Source: Paraburkholderia azotifigens (GTDB lineage: Bacteria > Pseudomonadota > Gammaproteobacteria > Burkholderiales > Burkholderiaceae). Taken from it: a DNA stretch of 64,000 nt. Under the pieces are notes generated by a model. It searched no databases, was not told the origin of the DNA, and saw only the letters and a program-made list of their open reading frames with translations. How positions within the stretch are numbered: the first letter of the stretch is position 1; each line of letters opens with the position of its first letter. Both the position numbers and the translations under genes were made by a program. Location: contig NZ_VOQS01000005.1 of the NCBI RefSeq assembly GCF_007995085.1, positions 620,001 to 684,000 on the forward strand, read 5' to 3'. This document shows, one piece after another, positions 1-7,846 of the stretch.

Positions 1-668
1 ATCACGAAGCGCAGGCTCGGGAAATCGCGGAACAGGTCCGAGCTCAGGCATTGCATGAACGCCGTCGTGTCCGCGTTCAGGTAATGCGCGCCCGTGGTGT
101 GGAAGCAGGCGTTGCAGCTCGTGCTGACGTGCACCATCGCAGGAATGTCGTACTCGACCATCTTTTCGTAGATCGGGTACCAGTAGCGGTCGGACAGCGG
201 CGGGCTGGTCCAGTGGCCGCCCGACGGATCGGGATTCAGATTGATCGCGACATTGCCGTACTGCTCGACGCATTTCACGAGTTCGGGAATGCAGGTGGCG
301 ATATCCACACCCGGGCTTTGCGGCAGCATCGCGGCGGGAATGAAATGCCCGGGAAAGAGCTGGCTCACGCGATAGCACAGCTCGTTGCAGATCGCGGCCC
401 ATGTGCTCGACACCTCGAAGTCGCCGATGTGATGCGCCATGAAGCTCGCGCGCGGGCTGAACACGGTCAGGTCGAGGCCGCGCTCGCGCATCAGACGCAA
501 CTGGTTCTGCTCGATCGATTCGCGCAGCTCGTCGTCGCTGATATGCAGCTCGGACGCCTTCGGCATGTCCGACGGATGGTTGATGCCAGCAATCTGGCGG
601 TTGCGCCACGTTTCCAGCGCTTTTGGCGCAGTCGTGTAGTGGCCGTGAATGTCGATGATCAATTGCAT
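1..668 (-). CDS. 4-oxalomesaconate hydratase-like amidohydrolase (3' end outside window)
   Basis: Amidohydrolase-2 family protein resembling LigJ, which hydrates 4-oxalomesaconate in the protocatechuate 4,5-cleavage pathway. The N-terminus MQLIIDIHGHYT carries the metal-binding D-x-H-x-H pattern. About 222 residues are visible before the window ends. Later motifs include the PAMVHVS strand and a short Asn/Pro-rich stretch (INLNPDPSGGHW) typical of this subgroup. It lies downstream of the porin and the DctA carrier on the same strand, so it is probably the last visible gene of that operon. A related decarboxylase of the same fold is the main alternative. LigJ-type is the best reading from the N-terminus and the company of a Pht5-like protein. 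Confidence 0.7.
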   Translation of the reverse strand, partial: MQLIIDIHGHYTTAPKALETWRNRQIAGINHPSDMPKASELHISDDELRESIEQNQLRLMRERGLDLTVFSPRASFMAHHIGDFEVSSTWAAICNELCYRVSQLFPGHFIPAAMLPQSPGVDIATCIPELVKCVEQYGNVAINLNPDPSGGHWTSPPLSDRYWYPIYEKMVEYDIPAMVHVSTSCNACFHTTGAHYLNADTTAFMQCLSSDLFRDFPSLRFV

Positions 669-710
669 GCTCCTGCGTGAAATGCGTTGCGGCCCGCGTC
701 AGCGGTCGCG

Positions 711-1778
711 TTAGAACAGATGGTTGATGCCGACCGTCACGGCGGTCTGGCTCGATGCGCCGGCCGGGTTTAACGTGCTGACCACCGCGTGCCGGTATGA
801 CGTGTAGTCGCCTTCGGCATAGAGGGTGGTGCGTTTGGACAGCAGGTAGGCGAGCGACAGCACGGACAGCCCGCGTCGCCCGGATTTGTCGGTGGACACA
901 TTAGTCTGGTAGTACGCGCCGCGAAACACAAGGTAAGGCGTCACGGTCCATGCAATGCCGCCGAAGCCGTTGTTCGTGACCGTATGCGGCGCACCCTGAT
1001 TCTCCTGGTCCTCCGACATGAAGCCGCCCGATAGACGAACGGGACCAAGCTGGTAACTCGCGCCGACCATGTAGTAGCTGTCGCCGACATAGGACTTGCC
1101 GACGAGCAGGTTACGATGCCCATAGACGCCGCCGATACCGATGGGGCCCGTCGCATAGTTCAGGCCGACCGAACGCGCTGCGCCGCTGCTGAAGTCGCCC
1201 GCCACGCCGCCGAACGAGTTGTCCACTTCCAGGAGCACCGGTCCGAAGTTGTTCTTGTACTTCACGTCGTTGTTGTTGCGCGTGCCGTTCGATGCCACTG
1301 TCAAAGGGATGATCGGCGTGAAGTGGAAGCCGTACGGATCATAGAAACCGATGATGTCGTGCGCGATCGTGTACTGACGCCCAAGATCGAACGAGCCATA
1401 TGTTTTGTGACCGATGCCCACGAACGACTGCCGGTTGAACTCCGTGCCTGTCGTGTTATCGAACTGGCCGTTTCCGAGATTGAAACCGCTCTCGAGCAGA
1501 AAGTGCGCATTCCATCCGTCGCCAAGATCTTCTTTCGCGCGGAAGTCCAGCTTGTTCGAACTGTAGTAGCCGTTCGAATTCATCGTCGTAACCGAACCGC
1601 CCCCGGCGGCCGCATTGGTCTGGTGACGCACGCCGCCGTCGACGGTACCGTAAAGCTGTACGCTCGATTGCGCATGCACGGGTGTCGTCGCGAGCATGCC
1701 GATCGTCGTCGCGAGCATGCCGATCGTCGTCGATACACCCAGTCCCAGTCCGATGCGATTCTTCCACTTGCTTCTCAC
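711..1778 (-). CDS. Gram-negative porin, Burkholderia OmpC-like family
   Basis: A 355-residue general porin of the outer membrane that lets small anionic substrates into the periplasm. The start is taken at GTG 1778, which follows an AGGAG ribosome site; the open frame runs 24 codons further upstream without a better site. It has a signal peptide ending ...VHAQSS, then SVQLYGTVDGG, the usual first beta strand of this family, and it ends with the aromatic C-terminal Phe (INHLF) needed for BAM insertion. The signal peptide contains an exact tandem duplication (GMLATTI twice). It sits between the dicarboxylate carrier and the LigJ-like gene, so it probably serves uptake of the same substrate. 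Confidence 0.9.
   Translation of the reverse strand: MRSKWKNRIGLGLGVSTTIGMLATTIGMLATTPVHAQSSVQLYGTVDGGVRHQTNAAAGGGSVTTMNSNGYYSSNKLDFRAKEDLGDGWNAHFLLESGFNLGNGQFDNTTGTEFNRQSFVGIGHKTYGSFDLGRQYTIAHDIIGFYDPYGFHFTPIIPLTVASNGTRNNNDVKYKNNFGPVLLEVDNSFGGVAGDFSSGAARSVGLNYATGPIGIGGVYGHRNLLVGKSYVGDSYYMVGASYQLGPVRLSGGFMSEDQENQGAPHTVTNNGFGGIAWTVTPYLVFRGAYYQTNVSTDKSGRRGLSVLSLAYLLSKRTTLYAEGDYTSYRHAVVSTLNPAGASSQTAVTVGINHLF
1684..1732 (-). repeat. 21-bp tandem duplication in the porin signal peptide
   Basis: Two identical 21-bp units (1684-1704 and 1705-1725) are followed by the first 7 bases of a third. The unit is a multiple of three, so the reading frame is kept and the hydrophobic core of the signal peptide is lengthened by seven residues (GMLATTI repeated). 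Confidence 0.9.
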
Positions 1779-1952
1779 AGCTGTCTCCTGTCTTTGATGT
1801 TTTATCGTTGAGTGACGGAATCTTTCACCTGATCTGACGATTTCCGCCATTATGTTTGACGCTTTTAAATATTACGGATAGCTAATCAATGAATATGCTT
1901 GAGTGGATGAACATGAACGGACGGCGCGAGCAATTGCGCCGTCCGCGCGAAT

Positions 1953-3308
1953 TCAGCTTCCTGCAGAAGTGCCACCCGATTGTTTGAGCACACCCATCGA
2001 CGTATCGGCGGGTCTAAAGCCGGTTTTCAGCTCGCTACGCAGCGCCGTGCGGTCGAGCGCCTTCTCCCAGTTCGCGACCACGATCGTCGCGACGCTGTTG
2101 CCGACGATATTCGTGAATACAAAGGCGCTGGACAGAGCCTTGTGGATGCCGAGAATCAGCGCGATCGATTCGACGGGAATCGTGTTCGATGCCGCGAGTG
2201 TCGCGGCGAGCACGGCGATGGCAGCGCCCGATACGCCCGCCGCACCCTTCGACGTCAGCAGCAGTACGGCAAGCAGCACCAGCTGATCGTGCCACGTCAT
2301 TGGCGTGTTGGTAGCCTGTGCGAGAAACACGGCGGCAGCGGCGAAATACAGGCACGTGCCGTCGTGATTGAACGTGTACGCGGTCGGAAGCACGAGGCCG
2401 ACGACGGACTTCTCGCAGCCGAGGCGTTCGAGCTTGTCGATCAGTTGCGGAAAGACGGTCTCGGACGAACTGGTGCCGATCACGAGCAGCAATTCCGCGC
2501 CGATATAGCGCATTAGCCGCAACAGGCTGAAACCGTTCACCTTCGCAATCGGCCACAGAATCAGCAGAATGAAGAGCGCGCACGTCAGATAGAACTCGAG
2601 GATCAGCTTGCCAAGCGAGATCAGCGTGCCGAAGCCGAACTTGCTCACGGTGAAGGCGATCGCGCCGAACGCCGCAAGCGGAGCGATCTTCATCGTCAGC
2701 CCGATGATCCAGAAGAGCGCGCCCGATACCGAATCGATCATATCCATCGCCGGGCGCGCCCGCTCGCCGATTGCCGCCAGCCCAAACGCGAATAGCACCG
2801 AGAAGAAGAGCACTTGCAACACGTCGCCGCCCGCGAACGCGCTGATGGCCGTATGAGGAATCACGTTCAGCAGAAACTCGCTGGTCGTGACGACGTGATG
2901 CGCCTTCGCGACATACGCATCGACGGCTGACGAATGCATGCCATGCATATCGACATTCATGCCGACGCCGGGTTTCAGCACGTTGATGACGACCAGTCCG
3001 AGCACGAGTGCGAGGGAGGTCACGACCTCGAAATAGAACAGCGCCTTGATGGCGACGCGGCCCACCTTCTTGAAGTCGTTGACCCCGGCGATGCCGCTGC
3101 ACACGGTACAGAAGATGATGGGCCCGATCAGCATCTGGATGACACGGATGAACGCATCGCCGACCGGCTGCAGGTTGATGCCGAACGTCGGGAACCAGTA
3201 GCCGACGGCGACGCCGAGCGCCATGCCGGCGAGTACCTGGAAAGACAGGTCGCGATAGAACGGCTGGCGTCCCCGGGGTTTCGATGCGGCCTTGCCGGGC
3301 AAGCTCAT
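1953..3308 (-). CDS. dctA: C4-dicarboxylate transport protein, DctA type
   Basis: A 451-residue inner-membrane symporter of the dicarboxylate/amino acid:cation (DAACS) family that imports succinate, fumarate, malate or similar acids with cations. Family hallmarks visible are the Ser-rich re-entrant loop (LLVIGTSSSETVFP), the substrate segment AYTFNHDGTCLY, and the LLTSKGAAGVSGAA loop. The start ATG follows AAGGAG. Position inside a minus-strand block with two hydrolases suggests uptake of an aromatic-ring-derived di- or tricarboxylate rather than housekeeping succinate transport. A second, divergent member of the family occurs at 31384-32691. Confidence 0.9.
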   Translation of the reverse strand: MSLPGKAASKPRGRQPFYRDLSFQVLAGMALGVAVGYWFPTFGINLQPVGDAFIRVIQMLIGPIIFCTVCSGIAGVNDFKKVGRVAIKALFYFEVVTSLALVLGLVVINVLKPGVGMNVDMHGMHSSAVDAYVAKAHHVVTTSEFLLNVIPHTAISAFAGGDVLQVLFFSVLFAFGLAAIGERARPAMDMIDSVSGALFWIIGLTMKIAPLAAFGAIAFTVSKFGFGTLISLGKLILEFYLTCALFILLILWPIAKVNGFSLLRLMRYIGAELLLVIGTSSSETVFPQLIDKLERLGCEKSVVGLVLPTAYTFNHDGTCLYFAAAAVFLAQATNTPMTWHDQLVLLAVLLLTSKGAAGVSGAAIAVLAATLAASNTIPVESIALILGIHKALSSAFVFTNIVGNSVATIVVANWEKALDRTALRSELKTGFRPADTSMGVLKQSGGTSAGS

Positions 3309-3374
3309 GATGTCTCCTTCTGGAACAGCGGCGAATATGGATTCGCTTGAGTGGTTGAAGCGTCGTGTGCCGGA

Positions 3375-4289
3375 CTAGCGTGCGGCATCGCCGAGTATGT
3401 CGAGACAGTCCGCGAAAATTTCGTCGACGCTCAGTTTGCGCGGCAAGAGTTGCTGGCTTTCACAGAACGCGAGCGTCTCTTCGAGCGGACCGCGCAACGC
3501 GTCGATGCCGAACAGCAGCGGATCGGGCGCACCCGCATCGCGTTCATGCGCCACCGACTGTTTGGCTCGCAGCAGCAGGTCGTACACGGCGCGGACGGCC
3601 TCGGGATGCTGTTCGGCCAGCGCCTTCGTGACCACGACGACATGATTGACGGGTACATACGCGTGGATGCCATACCACGCGCGATCGGCGGCCGCTGCAT
3701 CTTCGATCAGCGGCACAAGTCCTTCCTCGTCAGGCAGATCGTTGCCGAGGATGGCGGCATCGAGTTCGCCTGCGCGCAGCATGGGCAATAGCGATTCGCC
3801 AGGCTGTGCACGCCGGACGAACGACGGCTCGCGGTATTCATCCAGATGCGCGCCTTCGAACGTAACCCATTCGATCCTGTCGATGGGCACGCCATACGTC
3901 TGCGCGAGAATCGCGCGCACCCACATGCCTGTCGTTTGCGAATACGCACGCACGCCGATCCGCTTGCCTTCGAGATCGCCGACGCGCAGCCGGCCATGTC
4001 GCGCATTATAAATAATGCACTTCTGCTGAAAGCGTGCGGCGACGACGGCAGGCAGCAGCACGACAGGCTTGCCGTACGCCTTGGCCTGCAGATACGTCAC
4101 GATGGCCAGTTCGCTGACGTCGAACGCCTGCTTGCGCGCCATCGGCGCGAAGGCTCGATGAATCGGCTCGACGTCCTCGAACGCGAGTTCGATGGCGGGA
4201 TTCGTCAATTCGCCCGATTTCAGCGCGCGCGTATGCGGATACGTCATCAGCGCGGTTTTCAGGCGCAGCGGGTGGTTTGCGATGCTCAT
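3375..4289 (-). CDS. 4,5-dihydroxyphthalate decarboxylase-like protein (periplasmic-binding-protein fold)
   Basis: A 304-residue cytoplasmic protein. The start MSIANHPLRL at 4289 follows a GGGGAA site. The family, commonly annotated Pht5, has the two-lobed fold of NMT1/THI5-like binding proteins. Recognisable blocks are VEPIHRAFAPMARKQAFDVSE, KRIGVRAYSQTTGMW and GVPIDRIEWVTFEGAHLDEY. There is no signal peptide, which argues against a transport binding protein. Its substrate cannot be read from the sequence; neighbours (a TIM-barrel hydrolase, a LigJ-like hydratase and a dicarboxylate carrier) point to decarboxylation of an aromatic or pyrone acid. It lies 28 nt downstream of the amidohydrolase, so co-transcription is likely. 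Confidence 0.7.
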   Translation of the reverse strand: MSIANHPLRLKTALMTYPHTRALKSGELTNPAIELAFEDVEPIHRAFAPMARKQAFDVSELAIVTYLQAKAYGKPVVLLPAVVAARFQQKCIIYNARHGRLRVGDLEGKRIGVRAYSQTTGMWVRAILAQTYGVPIDRIEWVTFEGAHLDEYREPSFVRRAQPGESLLPMLRAGELDAAILGNDLPDEEGLVPLIEDAAAADRAWYGIHAYVPVNHVVVVTKALAEQHPEAVRAVYDLLLRAKQSVAHERDAGAPDPLLFGIDALRGPLEETLAFCESQQLLPRKLSVDEIFADCLDILGDAAR

Positions 4290-4317
4290 GTGCTGGTTTC
4301 CCCGGTGGCTTCCGTCG

Positions 4318-5175
4318 TTACTGTCCCGCCGCGAGTGCGGGGTAGAGCGTGCGTGCCGTGTCGCCGAAGATAGCTTGGCGCGCGCCGGCGGGCAGCATCG
4401 AAAGACTGTCGCGCGCATCCGCGAGCAATTGCGGCAGCGCGCCTTCGGCTGCGGGGAAATTCGAGCCCCATGCGATTCGATCTGCGCCGAATGCATCGAG
4501 CACCCGGGGAAAGAACGCACCCGGCGTCGATGCGCCGCGCGACGCTTCGGCGATCGTGCGATTGGTCAGCTTCAGATACACGCCGCGATGCGATGCGAGA
4601 CTGAACAGCGGCGCGGCGGCCTCGTACGGCGGACCACCCGCCAGTTCAGGACGCGCGAGGTGATCGAGCAGCACGCGCACATCGGGAAAGCGCGACAACA
4701 TGTTCAGCAACGCGGGAATGCCCTGTGCAGTCATCTGCAGACAGATCGATACGTCGTGCTTCTGCGCATAGTCCCAGACGGGAAACGAGCGCTCGTCGTC
4801 CAGCCAGCCGGCCTGGCCGGGCATCGTGCTGCCCGTCGTGAAGAGACGCAGACCGCTCAGACCTGCATCGAGCCAGCGTTGCATCTGCGAGACGGCATCT
4901 TTGGCCAGCACGTCGATCGAAAACACGCCTGCGAAGCGGTCGGGATGATTGCGCACGGCTTCGACCACATAACTATTGTCATTGCCATACACCGTCGATG
5001 CCTGCACGACGACGGCGCGTGCAATGCCCGCTTCGTCCATCGCTGCAAGGAGCCCTTCGAAACTGACAGGGCGCTTCGCCGACCATTCCGATTGATGGCC
5101 ACCAACGGGCGCGAGAGGATATCGTTGTTTATCCGGGGAAATTGCATGGGTGTGTGTGTCGACGACGACAGACAT
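4318..5175 (-). CDS. amidohydrolase-2 family metal-dependent hydrolase
   Basis: A 285-residue TIM-barrel hydrolase. The start at MSVVVDTHTHA (5175) follows an AGGAG site; an upstream ATG at 5199 has no comparable site. DTHTH gives the first metal ligands, LLDHLARPE the His/Asp region, and IAWGSNFP the C-terminal catalytic Asn/Ser context (Asp is replaced by Asn in the usual GSDxP). Members include 2-pyrone-4,6-dicarboxylate lactonase and related lactonases/decarboxylases. First gene of the minus-strand block and divergent from the double-HTH LysR gene, it probably hydrolyses a ring-cleavage lactone. The exact substrate is not readable. Confidence 0.75.
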   Translation of the reverse strand: MSVVVDTHTHAISPDKQRYPLAPVGGHQSEWSAKRPVSFEGLLAAMDEAGIARAVVVQASTVYGNDNSYVVEAVRNHPDRFAGVFSIDVLAKDAVSQMQRWLDAGLSGLRLFTTGSTMPGQAGWLDDERSFPVWDYAQKHDVSICLQMTAQGIPALLNMLSRFPDVRVLLDHLARPELAGGPPYEAAAPLFSLASHRGVYLKLTNRTIAEASRGASTPGAFFPRVLDAFGADRIAWGSNFPAAEGALPQLLADARDSLSMLPAGARQAIFGDTARTLYPALAAGQ

Positions 5176-5317
5176 GAACGGCTCCTGGCTGAAAGACATC
5201 TTGATCGGATTGCCGTCACTGTAAGCGCGGACCCGCTGAAGCCCTCAATATGAAGTACACCCTTTGGCATAAATTTTCGTTAAGCTAGGGGTTTTCACAG
5301 AGGCTTTTTGACGAGTC

Positions 5318-6574
5318 ATGTCGACCGACACGGGACTGGAACGCGACGACGATCTCGCACGTCTGCGGCGTCTGTTTCTGTTCGATGCCGTCTGCGAAAC
5401 GGGCGGCATCGGCCTTGCGGCGGCCCGCGCAGGGCGCACGCAGCCTGCCGTCAGCCTCGCCATCAGCAAACTCGAAGCCAGCTTCGGCGGGGCGCTGTTC
5501 GAGCGCGGCTATGGCGGCAGCGAGCTGACCGCTGAGGGCGAGATCCTGCATCGCCGTGTGCGGCGCATGCTCGATCAGATGGAGCGGGCTGTCAGCGATG
5601 CGATCGGCAACGACGGGCCGCACACGAAGAACATCGGCAATATCTGCCGTCATTTGACGGATTCGCAGGTGCGCTGCCACATTGCGATTGCCCAGTGCGG
5701 CTCGGCGGCGGAGGCGGCGCAGCAGCTCGGCATTTCGCAACCGGCCGTGCATCGCGCGGCGCGTCAGATCGAGCAGACGGTCGGCGCGACGCTCTACCGG
5801 CGGCGCGTGCACAGCGTGTCGGCGAACCCGGCGGGCGTCGAGTTCGCGCGCTGCCTGAGCCTCGCGATGTACGAGATCGCGCAGGCCCGCGAAGATCTCG
5901 CGCATGCACGCGGACAGATGACGGGACGGATTTCGCTCGGCGTGCTGCCCATGCTCGCGCCGCGTTTCGTCGCGCGCACGATCCAGCGGCTGCGCCGCCA
6001 GTACCCGAATGCGAAGGTGACGGTCGACGAAGGCTCTCACGCCCGGCTGTTACGGGAGCTGCGTTTCGGCAACATCGACGTGATCATAGGCGCGCTGAGG
6101 GTGCCTCGCCTCGCGGGTTCCGAGCGGGAAATCGAGCTGTTTTCCGATCCTTATGTGATCGCGGTCAGAAAGGGGCACCGGCTGGCAGGCAAGAAGACGA
6201 TCGCTGCCCGCGATCTCGCGGCGTTCGACTGGGTGGTGCCGCAACGGAATGTGCCGCGTCGCGCAGTGATCGACTCGATTCTCGCGCGCCTGCCGGGCGA
6301 TCCGCCGCTCGTGGTCGAGACCAGTTCGCTGCCGATGATGACGGCCATGCTGGTAGAAAGCGACTGCATCACGCTGCTGTCGCGCTCGCAGATTCTCGAA
6401 GCGTATCCCGCCAGCGAGATGGTTGCGCTGGAACTTCAGACGCCGGAAGCAGAGCGCACGGTTGGTTATACGATCAGAACGCAGTGGCTCGGCACGCCCA
6501 TGCAGCAGGCGTTTCTGGAGCAATTGACGCTCGAGGCGGGTGTGTGGACCACGAACCCTGTCGGCGCGGATTGA
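5318..6574 (+). CDS. LysR-type regulator with two tandem N-terminal HTH domains
   Basis: At 418 residues this is about 110 longer than a normal LysR protein. Two LysR-type winged helices are visible: residues about 10-75 (AARAGRTQPAVSLAISKLE...LFERG) and about 105-175 (AAQQLGISQPAVHRAARQIE...LYRRR). They are followed by one effector-binding domain (about 185-400, starting TGRISLGVLPML). It is divergent from the amidohydrolase at 5175 with a 142-bp gap and is the natural regulator of that block. The effector is unknown; by analogy with neighbours it is probably an aromatic carboxylate or its cleavage product. Confidence 0.85.
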   Translation: MSTDTGLERDDDLARLRRLFLFDAVCETGGIGLAAARAGRTQPAVSLAISKLEASFGGALFERGYGGSELTAEGEILHRRVRRMLDQMERAVSDAIGNDGPHTKNIGNICRHLTDSQVRCHIAIAQCGSAAEAAQQLGISQPAVHRAARQIEQTVGATLYRRRVHSVSANPAGVEFARCLSLAMYEIAQAREDLAHARGQMTGRISLGVLPMLAPRFVARTIQRLRRQYPNAKVTVDEGSHARLLRELRFGNIDVIIGALRVPRLAGSEREIELFSDPYVIAVRKGHRLAGKKTIAARDLAAFDWVVPQRNVPRRAVIDSILARLPGDPPLVVETSSLPMMTAMLVESDCITLLSRSQILEAYPASEMVALELQTPEAERTVGYTIRTQWLGTPMQQAFLEQLTLEAGVWTTNPVGAD

Positions 6575-6609
6575 TGCCCGCGGCAACGCTCGATCCCGAG
6601 CCGCGAGCT

Positions 6610-7551
6610 TTACACTGCGGATTCCCTGGACACGGGTGGCACGTTGATATCGGCAGCAGTCGAGACCTGCCGCAGTTCGTCGGCGATGATCGCGATCAGC
6701 GCTTCGGCGGCCGCGCTGAGGGGGCGGCGCGGATGGCTCACGCGCACGATATGCCGCACGATGCGCGGCGCGAGGATGGGATGCGCGCGCAAGGTTCCCT
6801 CGCGCACCGCGCGTCCAACCACGATGCGCGGCAGGATCGTCGCAAAGCGTGTCTTTTCGACGAGCGCGACGATGGTCGACAGCACGTCGATCTCGAAGCG
6901 CGGCGCGAGCATCACGTCTTCATGCTGTGCCGCCGTATCGAGTACGCCGCGCAAACCATGGCGCTTGGTGGGCAACACGAGTTCGAGTTCGGGTAAGTGC
7001 GCAAGCTCGATCGAATGAGGCAGGTCGGGACCGTGCGTGGCGCTCGTTGCGAGCACCATCTCCTCGTCGTGCAGCGGCTGGGAGTCGAGCGACAGACGCG
7101 CACGCGGCTTGTTGATCAGCGCGGCATCGAGCTGCCCGCCCGCCACCCAGTCGATGAACGTCGCGCTGTAGCCGTCGGCGACCGTCACTTCGACGTGCGG
7201 ATAGCGCGCATGGAAGCGCGACAGCGAATCGGCCAGCACGCTCTCCGTGACCGATGCGATCAGTCCGATGGTCACGTGCCCTGTAACCACCTCGTCGCGC
7301 TGCACGAGCTGCTGCCGCGCGTGCGCGAGGTCGCGCATGATAGGCAAAAACAGCCGGTACATCAGGCGGCCCGCGGCCGTCGGCGCCATGCCGTGCGCGC
7401 CGCGCTCGAACAGCTGCTGATGCAGTTCCTCTTCCAGTTTGGCGATCTGCATGCTGAGCGCGGGCTGCACGATGTTGAGCCGCTTCGCTGCGCGCGTTAC
7501 CGATCCGTCTTCGAACAGTGCGATGAAATACTGGATTTGCTTGAGGTCCAT
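6610..7551 (-). CDS. hmfR1: LysR-type regulator of the hmf cluster (copy 1)
   Basis: A 313-residue LysR regulator starting MDLKQIQYFIALFEDGS, with HTH at residues about 4-62 and a substrate-binding domain from about 90. It is divergent from hmfF with a 295-bp gap. It is a close paralogue of the LysR gene at the other end of the cluster (20066-20980): the first 30 residues are essentially identical and similarity runs through the whole protein. Assigned to furan-acid catabolism by position. Cupriavidus basilensis HMF14 is known to carry LysR regulators with its hmf clusters. Confidence 0.8.
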   Translation of the reverse strand: MDLKQIQYFIALFEDGSVTRAAKRLNIVQPALSMQIAKLEEELHQQLFERGAHGMAPTAAGRLMYRLFLPIMRDLAHARQQLVQRDEVVTGHVTIGLIASVTESVLADSLSRFHARYPHVEVTVADGYSATFIDWVAGGQLDAALINKPRARLSLDSQPLHDEEMVLATSATHGPDLPHSIELAHLPELELVLPTKRHGLRGVLDTAAQHEDVMLAPRFEIDVLSTIVALVEKTRFATILPRIVVGRAVREGTLRAHPILAPRIVRHIVRVSHPRRPLSAAAEALIAIIADELRQVSTAADINVPPVSRESAV

Positions 7552-7761
7552 GATGCGGCGATTCGGAAAGCGGGTTATCACGGCGGCTAATGGCGTGCAT
7601 CCGGTTCATCACGTCACACCGTCAAGCCGCGCCGAAAGGCTTGCCCGGCGGCCGTTGCGCAGAGGCGGGAGCCAGCGTGTGTAGTGATATCGCCCTGTAA
7701 GCAGAACGTCATCGGGGCTAACACGGATATCAGCAACGATGATCCAAAGCATCAAAAATCA

Positions 7762-7777
7762 GTATTAGAACTTATAC
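7762..7777. promoter_or_regulatory. candidate LysR operator before hmfF
   Basis: An interrupted inverted repeat, GTAT-N8-ATAC, sits in an AT-rich patch of the hmfR1-hmfF gap, 85 bp before the hmfF start. Position and shape fit an LTTR site. No matching copy was found in the gap before hmfT or beside hmfR2. Confidence 0.35.
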
Positions 7778-7846
7778 CGCGATCTGGCTACGCTTGCCTC
7801 CATATCCTCTCGATCCGCATAAGCGGGCAGCGAAGAGGCGGCATAG

